Part shown: piece after piece, positions 1 to 9,532 of the stretch
Layout: each line of letters begins with the position of its first letter
Position numbering within the stretch: position 1 is the stretch's first letter
NCBI RefSeq assembly: GCF_021742065.1
Contig: NZ_JAKKIE010000014.1
Location: forward strand, 12,584-76,583
Length of the DNA stretch: 64,000 nucleotides
Reading direction: 5' to 3'
Origin: Rhizorhapis sp. SPR117
GTDB taxonomy: Bacteria; Pseudomonadota; Alphaproteobacteria; Sphingomonadales; Sphingomonadaceae
Translations under genes and position numbers: made by a program
The notes under the pieces: model-generated
What the model was told of the DNA's origin: nothing
The model's input: the letters and a program-made list of their open reading frames with translations, nothing else
Databases searched by the model: none

Positions 1-189
1 CATTGGGAGGGCGTTCTTAAAGACCTCATAGAGGAGCATCATGCCGCCACTGACAGCAAATGGTCGGGGGCTATCCTGCATGACTGGGATCGCCGCAAAA
101 ATGATTTCTGGCAGGTTTGCCCCAAGGAAATGATCAATCGCCTGCCCCATAGGCTGAGCGACAAGGCAGAGGTGGTGGCCGCGGAATAA
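1..189 (+). CDS. gltB: Glutamate synthase large subunit, C-terminal end only
   Basis: An open frame enters from the left edge and stops at TAA 187-189, giving 62 residues. The end contains LHDWDRRKNDFWQVCPKEM, which resembles the extreme C-terminus of the large (FMN, 3Fe-4S) subunit of NADPH glutamate synthase after its beta-helix domain (family pattern: aspartate/tryptophan, then a Val/Cys-Pro-Lys-Glu segment). The enzyme makes two glutamates from glutamine and 2-oxoglutarate. Only the tail is present, so no catalytic residue can be checked. The assignment rests on tail similarity recalled from sphingomonad GltB proteins. Confidence 0.7.
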   Translation, partial: HWEGVLKDLIEEHHAATDSKWSGAILHDWDRRKNDFWQVCPKEMINRLPHRLSDKAEVVAAE

Positions 190-315
190 TAACCGGCCAA
201 CTCCCGCCTGGATTTCGGCAATGTATCGTTCATGCACCAGATGTAGTTTCCGGTTCATGCAACTTTGATGGTGCGTGCACCGTTGAAGTTGCGGAATGAT
301 TACAGGAGAATGATC

Positions 316-687
316 ATGCGAAAAGCTATTATCGCGGCTGCTCTTGCTGCATTGGCGTTACCGGCAGCACCCGCACTGGCCGATCCGCCGCCATGGGCGC
401 CCGCACATGGTGCGCGAGCGAAGCATCGTATGTATGACGACCGTGGCCGTTATTATGAACCGCAACGGCTTCATCGGGGCGATCGTATCTGGCGCGGGCG
501 CGATGGGCGCTATCATTGTCGCCGCAATAATGGCACGACTGGGCTGATTATCGGCGGAGCAGTTGGCGCCTTGCTGGGCAGGGAACTGGATACCGGGCGT
601 GATCGCACCGTAGGAACCATCCTGGGCGGGGCAGGCGGGGCACTCCTGGGTAGGGCCATCGACCGGGGCGAGTTGCGTTGCCGCTAA
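316..687 (+). CDS. Exported glycine-zipper 2TM domain protein
   Basis: A 123-aa protein starting MRKAIIAAALAAL with a clear Sec signal peptide ending near ALA-DPP. The middle is rich in Arg, His and Tyr. The C-terminus carries two glycine-zipper helices (TGLIIGGAVGALLG and TILGGAGGALLG), the pattern of the Rickettsia 17-kDa antigen/glycine-zipper 2TM family, which sits in the cell envelope. The start at 316 is chosen because AGGAG at 304-308 is 7 bases upstream; ATG 310 is too close to it. It resembles the lipoprotein at 15258-15599 in its last 45 residues, including the ending AIDR-(N/G)-x-(I/L)RC. The precise function is unknown. Confidence 0.8.
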   Translation: MRKAIIAAALAALALPAAPALADPPPWAPAHGARAKHRMYDDRGRYYEPQRLHRGDRIWRGRDGRYHCRRNNGTTGLIIGGAVGALLGRELDTGRDRTVGTILGGAGGALLGRAIDRGELRCR

Positions 688-705
688 CGCGTTTTGGCCA
701 ACGGC

Positions 706-741
706 GCGCGCGATGAATGGAGATTTCCATTCATCGCGCGC
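706..741 (+). terminator. Long hairpin after the glycine-zipper gene
   Basis: A perfect 16-bp stem (706-721 with 726-741) around the 4-base loop GATT, lying 18 bases after the stop codon. No T-run follows directly, so it may be a terminator, an mRNA-stabilising stem, or both. Confidence 0.55.
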
Positions 742-911
742 CGCGAACGCCAGGTCGCTACCGTAACAATTTTCCTTTTATTCCTCGTGACTTATCACTA
801 TTTTCTCATTGCTGCGCCGCAGCAACATTAACTATTTGTTAATATTTGATGTCCATCCTTTCTTAACATTCAGCCGGCCCTTTCCGGGGACAGCAAGAAG
901 GATCTGACACG

Positions 912-1613
912 ATGCATATGACCCGTTCAATCGCGGCGGCGATGACGCTGGCGATGACCCTGTCCGCCTGCACCACAGTCGTCGGGCAGGCTGAACCGGA
1001 AACCGCATCGGCCAACGTGGACGTGGTTGAGGTCGATCCTATCGCGGATTGGCGCACTGTAATTTCCCCAGCCGACATGGCACGGCTCAACGGCCTCGAC
1101 ACTGCCTGGAAGGAAGGGTTAAGTCAGGCGCGTGATGCCGGTTTCATCAAGGCTATCGAAGCGGAAGGAGCATTGCTGGAACCAGGCGCAGCCTTGCCCC
1201 GTGCCGCGCCGCCGCCCGGTCCTTATGAATGTCGTGTCATCAAACTTGGTCATCCCGATGGCGAAAAGGGCGTGGATTTCATGGCCTACAAAAGCTTCTT
1301 TTGCCATATAGAGGCAGAAGCGGACAGGCTCTGGATCGTCAAGCAGACTGGGTCGCAGCGTCCTGCCGGACGGATCTGGCCCGAGCGCGATGATCGCCAG
1401 GTTTTTCTGGGCGCAATGGAATTGGGCGAAGAGAAGGAACCGCCCGCCTATGGCGATGATCCGGAACGCGACCTTGCCGGCTATGTCGAACGTGTCGGGG
1501 CGTTCCAGTGGCGCATCGTCATTCCTTCCCCGCGGCAGGAATCACGGCTGGATGTCTTCGAACTGGTGCCAATCACGCCCGTTGCGCGAAGGTTGCAACA
1601 ACCGGCGGGATAA
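912..1613 (+). CDS. DUF4893 domain lipoprotein
   Basis: A 233-aa protein. The N-terminus has a lipoprotein signal (MTLSAC, Cys at about residue 20), so it should be lipid-anchored in the envelope. From residue 44 the pattern DWRTVISPADMARLNGL matches the start of the DUF4893 family common in sphingomonads. Two later cysteines (ECRVIKLG and FFCHIEAE) are conserved in that family as recalled. The start at 912 has AAGGA about 12 bases upstream; the Met two codons later is an alternative. It stands alone after an AT-rich gap with TTAATATT-type sequence that may hold its promoter. The biochemical role is unknown. Confidence 0.75.
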   Translation: MHMTRSIAAAMTLAMTLSACTTVVGQAEPETASANVDVVEVDPIADWRTVISPADMARLNGLDTAWKEGLSQARDAGFIKAIEAEGALLEPGAALPRAAPPPGPYECRVIKLGHPDGEKGVDFMAYKSFFCHIEAEADRLWIVKQTGSQRPAGRIWPERDDRQVFLGAMELGEEKEPPAYGDDPERDLAGYVERVGAFQWRIVIPSPRQESRLDVFELVPITPVARRLQQPAG

Positions 1614-1634
1614 GGGCTGACGGCGAAAGCGATG

Positions 1635-1892
1635 TCATTCCGCCAGTTTCATAATGCCCCGCACTACCAGCAAAACAGCCAGCACCACCGCCAGTATCGG
1701 CATGGCGATGACGATCCATAACGAGGCCATGTTTGATCCGCCATAGCCGCCCAGCAATCCGATAATGATTGCAAGCGCCATGGCAGCGGCACATATCCAG
1801 GCGGCCATACGCCATCTTCCGCGCAGCAGGATCAGGCTTGTGAGCTGAAGCAACAGATAAACCAGCCCGGCGCCCAACAAGAACATATCCAT
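1635..1892 (-). CDS. Small integral membrane protein (three predicted helices)
   Basis: An 85-aa protein made almost entirely of hydrophobic segments: about residues 3-22, 29-48 and 57-80, with short Arg-containing loops (RGRWR) and a charged tail. No family is recognised. It converges with the DUF4893 gene (22 bases apart) and its frame is more credible than the overlapping longer minus frame 1573-1998, which has no protein-like pattern. It could be a small inner-membrane stress or transport accessory protein, but nothing in the sequence decides this. Confidence 0.6.
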   Translation of the reverse strand: MDMFLLGAGLVYLLLQLTSLILLRGRWRMAAWICAAAMALAIIIGLLGGYGGSNMASLWIVIAMPILAVVLAVLLVVRGIMKLAE

Positions 1893-2121
1893 CCACGCCT
1901 CCCACCGCCATTGTCGGATTCATTGTCCTGTTGTCGGCGTAGAGCATCATAGGACCCGATTGAATCACAAACGTGCTTTCATAACACGCCGATCCCATTT
2001 TCCCGGTTCAATGCGTCCACCCGGACAAAATGCCTTCATATCAACACGGAAAGGACCGGAAACACGGAACAACCATCAAAGGGGGCCGGGTGTTCCATTG
2101 CGTAAGAGCCATGTGTGTCGG

Positions 2122-2874
2122 TTATGGCGCTTGATGATCGCCCCGCGCCTTGCGAACGCTCATCAAATAATTGAGCGCCTTGTTGTCACAGAGGGTAAAA
2201 CCATCGCCAATGCTGAATGACAGACCGCGTATATCCGTCACCTCCAGCCCTGCCTTGCCGAGCATTTCCTCCAGTTCGTCGGGCGTCAGAAAGCTGTGCC
2301 AGTCATGCGTGCCCTTCGGAATTTGTCCCAGTCCCTCGCCCAGCGTAATCATGGCAAGGCGCGACAGGGCCGTTCTGTTCGGCGTCGACAAGATCATGAG
2401 CCCGCTGGGCGCCAAAGCCCGAGCCAATCCATCGACGAAAGCCTGCGGGTCGGCAACATGCTCTATCACCTCCATCGAAGTGACCAGATCGAAGCCATTC
2501 TCACCCAGCTTTTCGATACCGCAGACACGATAGTCGATAGCCAGCCCCTGTTTTTCGGCATGCGCGACAGCGACAGCGATATTTTCCGGGGCCGCATCAA
2601 TCGCTATGACCTGCGCGCCCATCCGCGCCAACGGTTCGCTGAGCAAGCCCGCGCCGCATCCCACATCCAGCACGCGCTTGCCCTCAAGCGGGCGCATCAG
2701 GCGCGCATCGCCGCGCCAATGCGCATCAATTGCCTCCCGCACATAGCGCAGGCGCACAGGGTTGAGCTTGTGCAGCATCGCACTGCTCCCCTTGGGATTC
2801 CACCAGTCAGCGGCCAACTTGCCGAAATGCGCGGCTTCGTCGGGCTTGATCGTGGTTGCGGCCTTGCTTGCCAT
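2122..2874 (-). CDS. ubiG: Ubiquinone biosynthesis O-methyltransferase UbiG
   Basis: A 250-aa SAM-dependent methyltransferase that carries out both O-methylations of ubiquinone synthesis. The signature HFGKLAADWWNPKG (residues 16-29) and the SAM-binding glycine loop VLDVGCGAG (68-76) are diagnostic, followed by VTSMEVIEHV and LSTPNRT. The start MASKAATT at 2874 is preferred over the upstream frame (which begins at 3033 inside lysC) because homologues begin here and GAGAG lies about 6 bases upstream. It is divergent from lysC with 75 bases between, which must hold both promoters. Confidence 0.93.
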   Translation of the reverse strand: MASKAATTIKPDEAAHFGKLAADWWNPKGSSAMLHKLNPVRLRYVREAIDAHWRGDARLMRPLEGKRVLDVGCGAGLLSEPLARMGAQVIAIDAAPENIAVAVAHAEKQGLAIDYRVCGIEKLGENGFDLVTSMEVIEHVADPQAFVDGLARALAPSGLMILSTPNRTALSRLAMITLGEGLGQIPKGTHDWHSFLTPDELEEMLGKAGLEVTDIRGLSFSIGDGFTLCDNKALNYLMSVRKARGDHQAP

Positions 2875-2949
2875 AATTTCTCTCAGTGCTAATAGGGGCG
2901 CGCCCCGCGCCGGGGCATCTCTGCAACAGACGGGAATAAGGCGCAAATC

Positions 2950-4206
2950 ATGGCGCGCATAGTAATGAAATTTGGTGGCACGTCGATGGCGGGCATGGAA
3001 CGAATCCGCAATGTCGCATCGCGCGTCAAGCATGTCGTCGAACAGGGCAATGAAGTCGCCGTGGTCGTGTCTGCCATGGCGGGCGAAACCGACCGCCTGG
3101 TGGGCTTCTGCCGCGAAGCGAGCTCCCTGTATGACCCGGCGGAATATGACGTCGTCGTCGCCAGCGGCGAACAGGTGACAAGCGGCCTGTTGGCCATGAC
3201 CTTGAAATCAATGGGCGTGGATGCGCGAAGCTGGCTGGGCTGGCAATTGCCGATTCGTACCGTCGACACCCATGCCAAGGCGCGGATCGAAAGTTTCGAA
3301 ACCGCGGCATTGAACAAGGCAATGGCGGCAGGACAGGTCGCGGTCATTCCCGGTTTCCAGGGAATGATGGAGGATGGCCGCATTGCGACGCTGGGCCGGG
3401 GCGGATCGGATACATCCGCCGTTGCGGTTGCGGCGGCGGTAAAGGCCGATCGGTGCGATATCTATACCGATGTTGATGGCGTCTATACCACCGACCCGCG
3501 TATTGTTGCGCGTGCACGCAAACTGGACAAGGTAACATACGAGGAAATGCTGGAACTGGCGAGTGTGGGGGCGAAAGTCCTCCAAACCCGCTCGGTCGGC
3601 CTTGCCATGAAGGAAGGGGTGCGCATTCAGGTGCTTTCCTCTTTCGAGGACCCGGATCAGGACGATCTTCCCGGTACATTGATCGTCAGCGAAGAAGAAA
3701 TTGAAGGAAGCGATATGGAACGGCAGCTCATCACCGGCATCGCCCATGACAAGAACGAGGCAAAGATCATACTGACCCGCGTACCAGACCGGCCCGGCGC
3801 CGTTGCGCACATATTCGGACCGCTGGCCGACGCGGCTATCAACGTCGACATGATTATCCAGAATGTCGGCCGCGAAAAGGGTGAGACCGACGTGACCTTC
3901 ACTGTACCACGCACCGATCTGGCCCGCAGCGTGGATCTGTTGGAACGCAACAAGAGCACAATCGGCTTCAATCGCATCATAACGGACGCCGAAGTCGCCA
4001 AGATTTCCGTGGTCGGCGTCGGCATGAAGAGCCATGCGGGCGTTGCCGCCACCATGTTCAAGACGCTGGCCGATCGCGGCATCAATATCGAAGCGATCTC
4101 CACCAGCGAAATCAAGGTCAGCGTCCTGATCGATGAGGATGAGACCGAACTTGCCGTGCGTGTGCTGCACACTGCTTATGGGCTGGACGCCGACGTGGCA
4201 GCTTGA
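2950..4206 (+). CDS. lysC: Aspartate kinase
   Basis: A 418-aa enzyme that phosphorylates aspartate, the first step towards lysine, threonine, methionine and diaminopimelate. It starts with the kinase motif MKFGGTSM (residues 6-13). Also present are the GRGGSDTSA substrate loop (about 149-157) and DVDGVYTTDPR, then two ACT regulatory domains (about 265-340 and 345-418), for example VPDRPGAVAHIFGPLAD. Length and domain order are those of the usual monofunctional feedback-regulated enzyme. The flavin oxidoreductase gene begins 6 bases after its stop, so the two are likely co-transcribed. Confidence 0.95.
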   Translation: MARIVMKFGGTSMAGMERIRNVASRVKHVVEQGNEVAVVVSAMAGETDRLVGFCREASSLYDPAEYDVVVASGEQVTSGLLAMTLKSMGVDARSWLGWQLPIRTVDTHAKARIESFETAALNKAMAAGQVAVIPGFQGMMEDGRIATLGRGGSDTSAVAVAAAVKADRCDIYTDVDGVYTTDPRIVARARKLDKVTYEEMLELASVGAKVLQTRSVGLAMKEGVRIQVLSSFEDPDQDDLPGTLIVSEEEIEGSDMERQLITGIAHDKNEAKIILTRVPDRPGAVAHIFGPLADAAINVDMIIQNVGREKGETDVTFTVPRTDLARSVDLLERNKSTIGFNRIITDAEVAKISVVGVGMKSHAGVAATMFKTLADRGINIEAISTSEIKVSVLIDEDETELAVRVLHTAYGLDADVAA

Positions 4207-4211
4207 AACCG

Positions 4212-5225
4212 ATGGCAAAAGACAAGCTCCATCGCCTGATGGCGCGTGGTACGGAATTTCTGGGTTGCGACGTCGCCGTCATGTGCGGTGCGATGAGCTG
4301 GGTTTCCGAACGCAACCTCGTGTCCGCGATCAGTAATGCGGGCGGCTTTGGCGTGATTGCTTGTGGCGCAATGACGCCTGACCTCCTGGACACCGAAATT
4401 GCCGAGACGAAAAAGCTCACGGCAAAGCCCTTCGGCGTCAACCTGATCACCATGCACCCACAGCTTTTTGACCTGATCGCAGTTTGCGCGAAGCATGAAG
4501 TCGGCCATGTCGTTCTTGCTGGCGGTCTGCCGCCCAAGGGCAGCATAGAGGCGATCAAGGAGATGGGCGCAAAGGTCATCTGCTTCGCACCGGCGCTTTC
4601 GCTGGCGAAGAAGCTCGTCCGGTCCGGCGTTGATGCGCTGGTGATCGAGGGCATGGAGGCCGGCGGTCATATCGGCCCTGTCGCAACCTCCGTGCTGGCA
4701 CAGGAAATTCTGCCCGAACTGGCGCATGAATTGCCGGTCTTTGTTGCGGGCGGCATAGCCCGCGGCGGCGCAATTGCCGGCTATCTGGAAATGGGCGCCT
4801 CGGGTGTCCAGCTTGGCACGCGTTTTGTCTGCGCGCATGAATCGATCGCCCACCCCAATTTCAAAAAGGCGTTTATACGGGCATCGGCGCGCGACGCCGT
4901 GGCAAGCGTGCAGGTCGATCCCCGCCTGCCCGTCATTCCGGTACGCGCACTCAAGAACAACAGCACTGAAGCTTTTACCGCCAAGCAACGCGAAGTGGCC
5001 GCCCGGCTCGACGCAGGCGAAATCGAAATGGGCGAAGCACAGCTTCAAATCGAGCATTATTGGGCAGGTGCGCTTCGCCGCGCAGTCATCGACGGCGATA
5101 TTGATGGCGGGTCGCTCATGGCGGGCCAATCTGTCGGCATGGTAAAGGGCGAAGAACCCGTCGCACAAATCATTGCCACGCTGATGGAGGAAGCGGTCGC
5201 GGCATTGGAAAAGCGGGCAGGCTGA
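4212..5225 (+). CDS. NAD(P)H-dependent flavin oxidoreductase, nitronate monooxygenase family
   Basis: A 337-aa TIM-barrel protein of the nitronate monooxygenase/2-nitropropane dioxygenase family (FMN-binding). Recognisable elements are the N-terminal AVMCGAMSWVSERNLVSAIS, GGFGVIACGAM, the phosphate-binding EGMEAGGHIG stretch, and VFVAGGIARG with LGTRFV near residues 185-215. The active-site glycine-rich strand is intact. Start ATG 4212 is taken; TTG 4203, overlapping the lysC stop, is possible, and no clear ribosome binding site separates them. The tight spacing suggests expression with lysC, but the physiological substrate (nitronate, enoyl thioester or other) cannot be told from sequence. 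Confidence 0.83.
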   Translation: MAKDKLHRLMARGTEFLGCDVAVMCGAMSWVSERNLVSAISNAGGFGVIACGAMTPDLLDTEIAETKKLTAKPFGVNLITMHPQLFDLIAVCAKHEVGHVVLAGGLPPKGSIEAIKEMGAKVICFAPALSLAKKLVRSGVDALVIEGMEAGGHIGPVATSVLAQEILPELAHELPVFVAGGIARGGAIAGYLEMGASGVQLGTRFVCAHESIAHPNFKKAFIRASARDAVASVQVDPRLPVIPVRALKNNSTEAFTAKQREVAARLDAGEIEMGEAQLQIEHYWAGALRRAVIDGDIDGGSLMAGQSVGMVKGEEPVAQIIATLMEEAVAALEKRAG

Positions 5226-5314
5226 ATGCCTGTAATGGAGGGATGAGCCTGATTCATGGCAAATAGCCGTCATCCCCATTGGAAACCCGTACGGCTTTCT
5301 GATAGCGATGGATC

Positions 5315-7588
5315 ATGACCACTACAGCCGCCGCATCAGCACGGGAAATCCTCAATCGCCTGCACGATGTGATGGCGTCGCGCACCAATGCGCAAAGCAA
5401 GCTCAACAAGGTCGTGGCGATCATTGCCGAACAGCTTTCGAGCGAGGTATGCTCGATCTACCTGCTCCGGGACGGGCTTCTGGAACTCTACGCGACACAA
5501 GGCCTCAAACAAGACGCCGTGCACGTCACAAAGCTGGCGCTGGGTCAGGGCCTTGTCGGCACGATCGCCAAGAATATCGAAACGCTGAACCTGGATGAAG
5601 CAACCAGCCATCCCGATTTCGTGCACAACCCCGAAACGGGCGAGGAACTGTTCCACAGCTTCGCGGGCGTTCCCATCGTCCGGCGGGAACAATCGGTCGG
5701 CGTGCTGGCGGTCCAACATGTTGAACCGCGCCGCTATGATGAAGTTGAGATCGAGGCGCTTCAAACGGTGGCGATGGTGTTGGCCGAACTCATCTCCAAT
5801 GCTGGCCTGATCGACGAAGGTCCAGCGCATACCCGGGTGCAGGACACCTCTCCCACCATATTATCGGGTCTGCAACTCGTCATGGGTATGGCGCGCGGCC
5901 ATGCCGTGTTCCACCAGCCGCGCGTCACCATTGAACATACTGTCGCGGAAGACATCGAGGTAGAGCGTCAACGCGTTTATTCCGCCTTTGCCAAGATGCG
6001 AGAGCAGATCGAGCGGATGGCGGGCCAGTCCGAATTCGGAGTCGATGGCGAACATGAGGAGGTGCTCGAAACCTACAAGATGTTCGCCTATGACGAAGGC
6101 TGGGCCAGACGCATCAATGAAGCAATCGACAGCGGCCTGACCGCTGAGGCAGCCATCGAGCGCGTGCAGCAACGCACCCGAATGCGCATGCGCCAGATCG
6201 ACGACCCATTGCTTGCCGAACGGATGCACGATCTGGAGGATCTGGCCAACCGCCTGATCCGTACAGTGTCGGGCCAAATGGGCACTGCGGCACAATTGGG
6301 TCTGCGACAGGATGCCATTTTGATCGCCCGCAACCTTGGCCCGGCAGAATTGCTGGAATATGACCGCCGTCGGTTAAAGGGCGTGATTTTGGAGGAAGGG
6401 TCGCTGACGGCTCATGTCACCATTGTTGCGCGTGCGATGGGCGTGCCGGTCCTTGGCCGTGTCCGCGATATCCGGCATCTGGTCAACGAGGGTGATCTGC
6501 TGCTGATCGACGTCAATGAAAACCGGCTGTTCATCCGGCCGACACCGGCGATGGACGAGGTGTTCGAGACCAAGCTCGCCTTCACCCAGAAACGCCGCGC
6601 CGCCTTTACCGCAATGCGCGACCTGCCATCGCAAACGCTGGATGGCGAACGGATCGAGCTGATGGTGAACGCTGGGCTTCGTGATGATGTCGCGGCGCTC
6701 GATGTAACCGGCGCGGATGGCATTGGTCTTTTCCGTACCGAATTCCAGTTCCTGGTTTCTGCCACCTTGCCCCAGCGCGAACGTCAACAAAGGCTGTACA
6801 GGGATGTACTGGACGCGGCGGGAGAACGCCCAGTCATCTTTCGCACCGTCGACATCGGCGGAGACAAGGCGCTGCCCTATATGCGCCAGGACCACGAAAG
6901 TCAGGAAGATAATCCCGCAATGGGCTGGCGCGCGCTACGCCTTGCCCTTGAGCGCGATGGCCTGATGAAAGCCCAGGCCCGTGCACTGTTGGAAGCGGCG
7001 GCGGGGCGAACGCTCCACGTCATGTTCCCGCTCATTTCCGAACCATGGGAATTCGACGCCGCCAGGACATTGTTCGAGGCCCAGCGTGCATGGCTGATGA
7101 AACAGAAGAAAAAAATACCGACCAAGATCCGCTACGGCGCGATGCTGGAAGTTCCCGCATTGGCAGAGGTACTCGATATTCTGCTGCCCAAGCTCGATTT
7201 CCTGTCGGTAGGCACGAATGATCTGACGCAGTTCCTGTTTGCGGCCGATCGCGCACACCCCAAGTTGGCGGAACGCTATGACTGGCTCAGCATCGCTATT
7301 TTGCGCTTCCTTAACCGCGTCGTGATTGCCTGCCGCGAATATGATGTCCCGGTCGGGGTGTGTGGCGAAATGGGTGGCCGCACGTTGGAAGCCATGGCGC
7401 TGCTCGGACTGGGGATCAAGCGGCTGTCCATTACACCGGCGTCGGTTGGCCCGGTCAAAGCCATGATCCGTTCATTGGAAGTAAAGCCGTTGCAGGTGGA
7501 AATGGCGGCTTTGCTGACAAGCGGCCGAAGCGATATTCGCGACGCGTTGGCGCGATGGGCAACTGACCGGAAAGTCGAACTTAATTAA
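5315..7588 (+). CDS. ptsP: Phosphoenolpyruvate-protein phosphotransferase PtsP (EI-Ntr)
   Basis: A 757-aa enzyme I of the nitrogen phosphotransferase system: an N-terminal GAF domain (about residues 15-165), the HPr-binding/phosphohistidine domain, then the PEP-binding barrel. The phosphorylated histidine is His367 in LTAHVTIVAR. Barrel motifs include GIGLFRTEFQFL, FRTVDIGGDKALPYM, SVGTNDLTQFLFAADR and GVCGEMGGR. It passes phosphate from PEP to NPr and on to EIIA-Ntr, regulating metabolism rather than importing sugar. The GAF domain may sense glutamine, as described for other alphaproteobacteria. It is followed by the rodZ-like gene 115 bases downstream. Confidence 0.95.
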   Translation: MTTTAAASAREILNRLHDVMASRTNAQSKLNKVVAIIAEQLSSEVCSIYLLRDGLLELYATQGLKQDAVHVTKLALGQGLVGTIAKNIETLNLDEATSHPDFVHNPETGEELFHSFAGVPIVRREQSVGVLAVQHVEPRRYDEVEIEALQTVAMVLAELISNAGLIDEGPAHTRVQDTSPTILSGLQLVMGMARGHAVFHQPRVTIEHTVAEDIEVERQRVYSAFAKMREQIERMAGQSEFGVDGEHEEVLETYKMFAYDEGWARRINEAIDSGLTAEAAIERVQQRTRMRMRQIDDPLLAERMHDLEDLANRLIRTVSGQMGTAAQLGLRQDAILIARNLGPAELLEYDRRRLKGVILEEGSLTAHVTIVARAMGVPVLGRVRDIRHLVNEGDLLLIDVNENRLFIRPTPAMDEVFETKLAFTQKRRAAFTAMRDLPSQTLDGERIELMVNAGLRDDVAALDVTGADGIGLFRTEFQFLVSATLPQRERQQRLYRDVLDAAGERPVIFRTVDIGGDKALPYMRQDHESQEDNPAMGWRALRLALERDGLMKAQARALLEAAAGRTLHVMFPLISEPWEFDAARTLFEAQRAWLMKQKKKIPTKIRYGAMLEVPALAEVLDILLPKLDFLSVGTNDLTQFLFAADRAHPKLAERYDWLSIAILRFLNRVVIACREYDVPVGVCGEMGGRTLEAMALLGLGIKRLSITPASVGPVKAMIRSLEVKPLQVEMAALLTSGRSDIRDALARWATDRKVELN

Positions 7589-7703
7589 CTTCTGCGCCAT
7601 GAGCATCAATCCGAAATAAATACCATCCACCAAGTTGACATGCATTGCCCGGCAATGTGAGAAAGCGCCGGGGCGTCACGCATCGCCGGTCCAGGAGATG
7701 GTA

Positions 7704-8525
7704 ATGGCTGCGGAAGAAGAAATTTCTCAGGAAGAACTGAACATTCACGGACCAGGTGACAAGCTGCGCATGGGCCGCCAAGCCATGAAACTGGAGCTGG
7801 AGGATGTGGCAGCGCGCACGCGTGTTCCTCTGCGTTTGTTGAAGGCGCTGGAAACCGGCGATTATGCCGCACTACCCGGCAGCACCTATTGTATCGGTTT
7901 CTCCCGTGCTTACGCCAGGGCCGTCGGACTGGACGAAGTGCAGATCGCGCGGGAAGTTCGGGCCGAGCTGGAGGCTCAGGACGCCATGACGGGGTCGCGT
8001 TATGAGGCGTTTGAACCCGCCGATCCCGCGCGCGTCCCACCTCGTTACCTCGCCTGGACCGCTATCGTGCTGGCTCTGATACTGGCGGTCGGTTATGGCA
8101 TCTGGCGCACCCAGTATTTCACTGCGCCCACCGACGAGGAAATCGCGCAAACTGCTGTAATTGAAGCCCCCGCGCCTGCACCGGCACGCCCTGGCGCGGT
8201 GTCGGTTCCAATGCCGCCCGCCACGCCATCGGGCGAGGTCGTCCTGACCGCAACCGATACGGTCTGGCTGCGCATCTATGAAGAAGGCGGCAAGCGATTG
8301 TTCGAAAAGGAAATGGCGGCAGGCGAAAGCTATTCCGTACCCGCCGACGCCAAAAATCCGTTGATTCTGACGGGACGGCCACAGGCGCTTCGCGTCACCG
8401 TTGGCGGCAAGGAAGTGCCGCCGCTGGGAACGCCGGACAAAACCATTGCAGATGTTGGCATTAGCGCTTCCGCACTTAACGCCCGTCCTTCCGCACCACC
8501 GCCGTCAGGCTCCAATCTACCCTGA
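7704..8525 (+). CDS. RodZ-like membrane protein with helix-turn-helix and DUF4115 domains
   Basis: A 273-aa protein: a cytoplasmic helix-turn-helix domain of the RodZ type (about residues 15-80, with LEDVAARTRVPLRLLKALETG), one transmembrane helix (about 115-135, LAWTAIVLALILAVGYGI), a Pro/Ala linker and a periplasmic beta domain (about 180-255, DTVWLRIYEEGGKRLFEKEMAAGESY) matching DUF4115. RodZ tethers MreB filaments to the envelope in other bacteria. Start 7704 is chosen because AGGAG (7693-7697) sits 6 bases upstream; ATG 7698 is too close. The fold is clear; a role in cell shape is inferred from the family. Confidence 0.8.
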   Translation: MAAEEEISQEELNIHGPGDKLRMGRQAMKLELEDVAARTRVPLRLLKALETGDYAALPGSTYCIGFSRAYARAVGLDEVQIAREVRAELEAQDAMTGSRYEAFEPADPARVPPRYLAWTAIVLALILAVGYGIWRTQYFTAPTDEEIAQTAVIEAPAPAPARPGAVSVPMPPATPSGEVVLTATDTVWLRIYEEGGKRLFEKEMAAGESYSVPADAKNPLILTGRPQALRVTVGGKEVPPLGTPDKTIADVGISASALNARPSAPPPSGSNLP

Positions 8526-8656
8526 ACAAGTTGGTCATCATGAAGCTGAAAACCACGCAGATTCATCGCAGGTCAATCTTTACCCTGCAAGGAAACCCGT
8601 TATGATCGACCCGAAAAGAGTGTGTCGGGCACATTAATCATTGCAGAGGATATGCG

Positions 8657-9532
8657 ATGCGCAAGTTAATCTTGATCGCCATGGGAACTATTGCTGTTTC
8701 GACCGGCTCCGCCATTGCGCAGTCTTCTAATGTTGAAATGCGCGTGGGACGCCTGGAAAAGGAAATGAAGGCGGTCCAGCGCAAGGTTTTCCCGGGCGGC
8801 TCCAACCAATATTTCGAGCCGGAAATCACTCCGGCGCCCGCTGCCCCGGCGACGGCGCCGGGTACGCCCGCGTCATCGCCAATCGCCGACCTTACCGCTC
8901 GTGTGGACGCGCTGGAGGCGCAACTGGCCAATCTTACCGAACAAGGGGAACAGAACGCCTTCAAGCTTCGTCAACTTGAAGACATGTTCAACAAATACAA
9001 GGCAGAAACCGAAGCACGTCTTGCCCCTGCCGCGCCGGCCATCGGTGCTGCACCGGCTCCGGTCAAACCCACAGCCGCAGCTCCTGCTAACGAAGCCCGC
9101 AAAGCCGCAGTCGCAGCGATTGAGAAGCCAGACACAGGCGATGCGCCAGAGGATGCCTATATATATGGCTATCGTCTCTGGGCGGCTAAATTCTACCCCG
9201 AGGCGGAGGCGCAACTGAAAAGCGTCGTGGAAAAATATCCCTCGCACCGTCGCGCGAGTTTCGCCCAGAATTTGCTTGGTCGCGCTTATCTGGACGAAGG
9301 CAAGCCAGCCTTGGCGTCAGTGGCATTATACGAAAATTACCAGAAAAGACCAAAGGGCGAGCGCGCTCCGGATAGCCTCGCCTATCTGGGTCAAGCGCTT
9401 ATCCAACTCAAAAAAACCAAGGACGCTTGCAAGGTCTATGACGAATTCGACGATGTCTATGGCGCAACCGCAACAGCTGCGCTGAAAGACACGGTCGCCA
9501 AAGGGCGCATCAGTGCCAAATGCACTGGATGA
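8657..9532 (+). CDS. cpoB: Tol-Pal system/cell division coordinator CpoB (YbgF)
   Basis: A 291-aa periplasmic protein with a signal peptide (cleaved after AIAQ, about residue 22), a short coiled-coil segment (EMRVGRLEKEMKAVQRKV), a second coiled coil around residues 85-125, a Pro/Ala linker, and TPR repeats from about 170 to the end (YGYRLWAAKFYPEAEAQLKSVVEKYP and so on). CpoB links outer-membrane constriction by Tol-Pal with peptidoglycan synthesis. The tol/pal genes themselves are not in the window. Its last 20 bases overlap the GTG start of tilS, suggesting translational coupling. Confidence 0.85.
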   Translation: MRKLILIAMGTIAVSTGSAIAQSSNVEMRVGRLEKEMKAVQRKVFPGGSNQYFEPEITPAPAAPATAPGTPASSPIADLTARVDALEAQLANLTEQGEQNAFKLRQLEDMFNKYKAETEARLAPAAPAIGAAPAPVKPTAAAPANEARKAAVAAIEKPDTGDAPEDAYIYGYRLWAAKFYPEAEAQLKSVVEKYPSHRRASFAQNLLGRAYLDEGKPALASVALYENYQKRPKGERAPDSLAYLGQALIQLKKTKDACKVYDEFDDVYGATATAALKDTVAKGRISAKCTG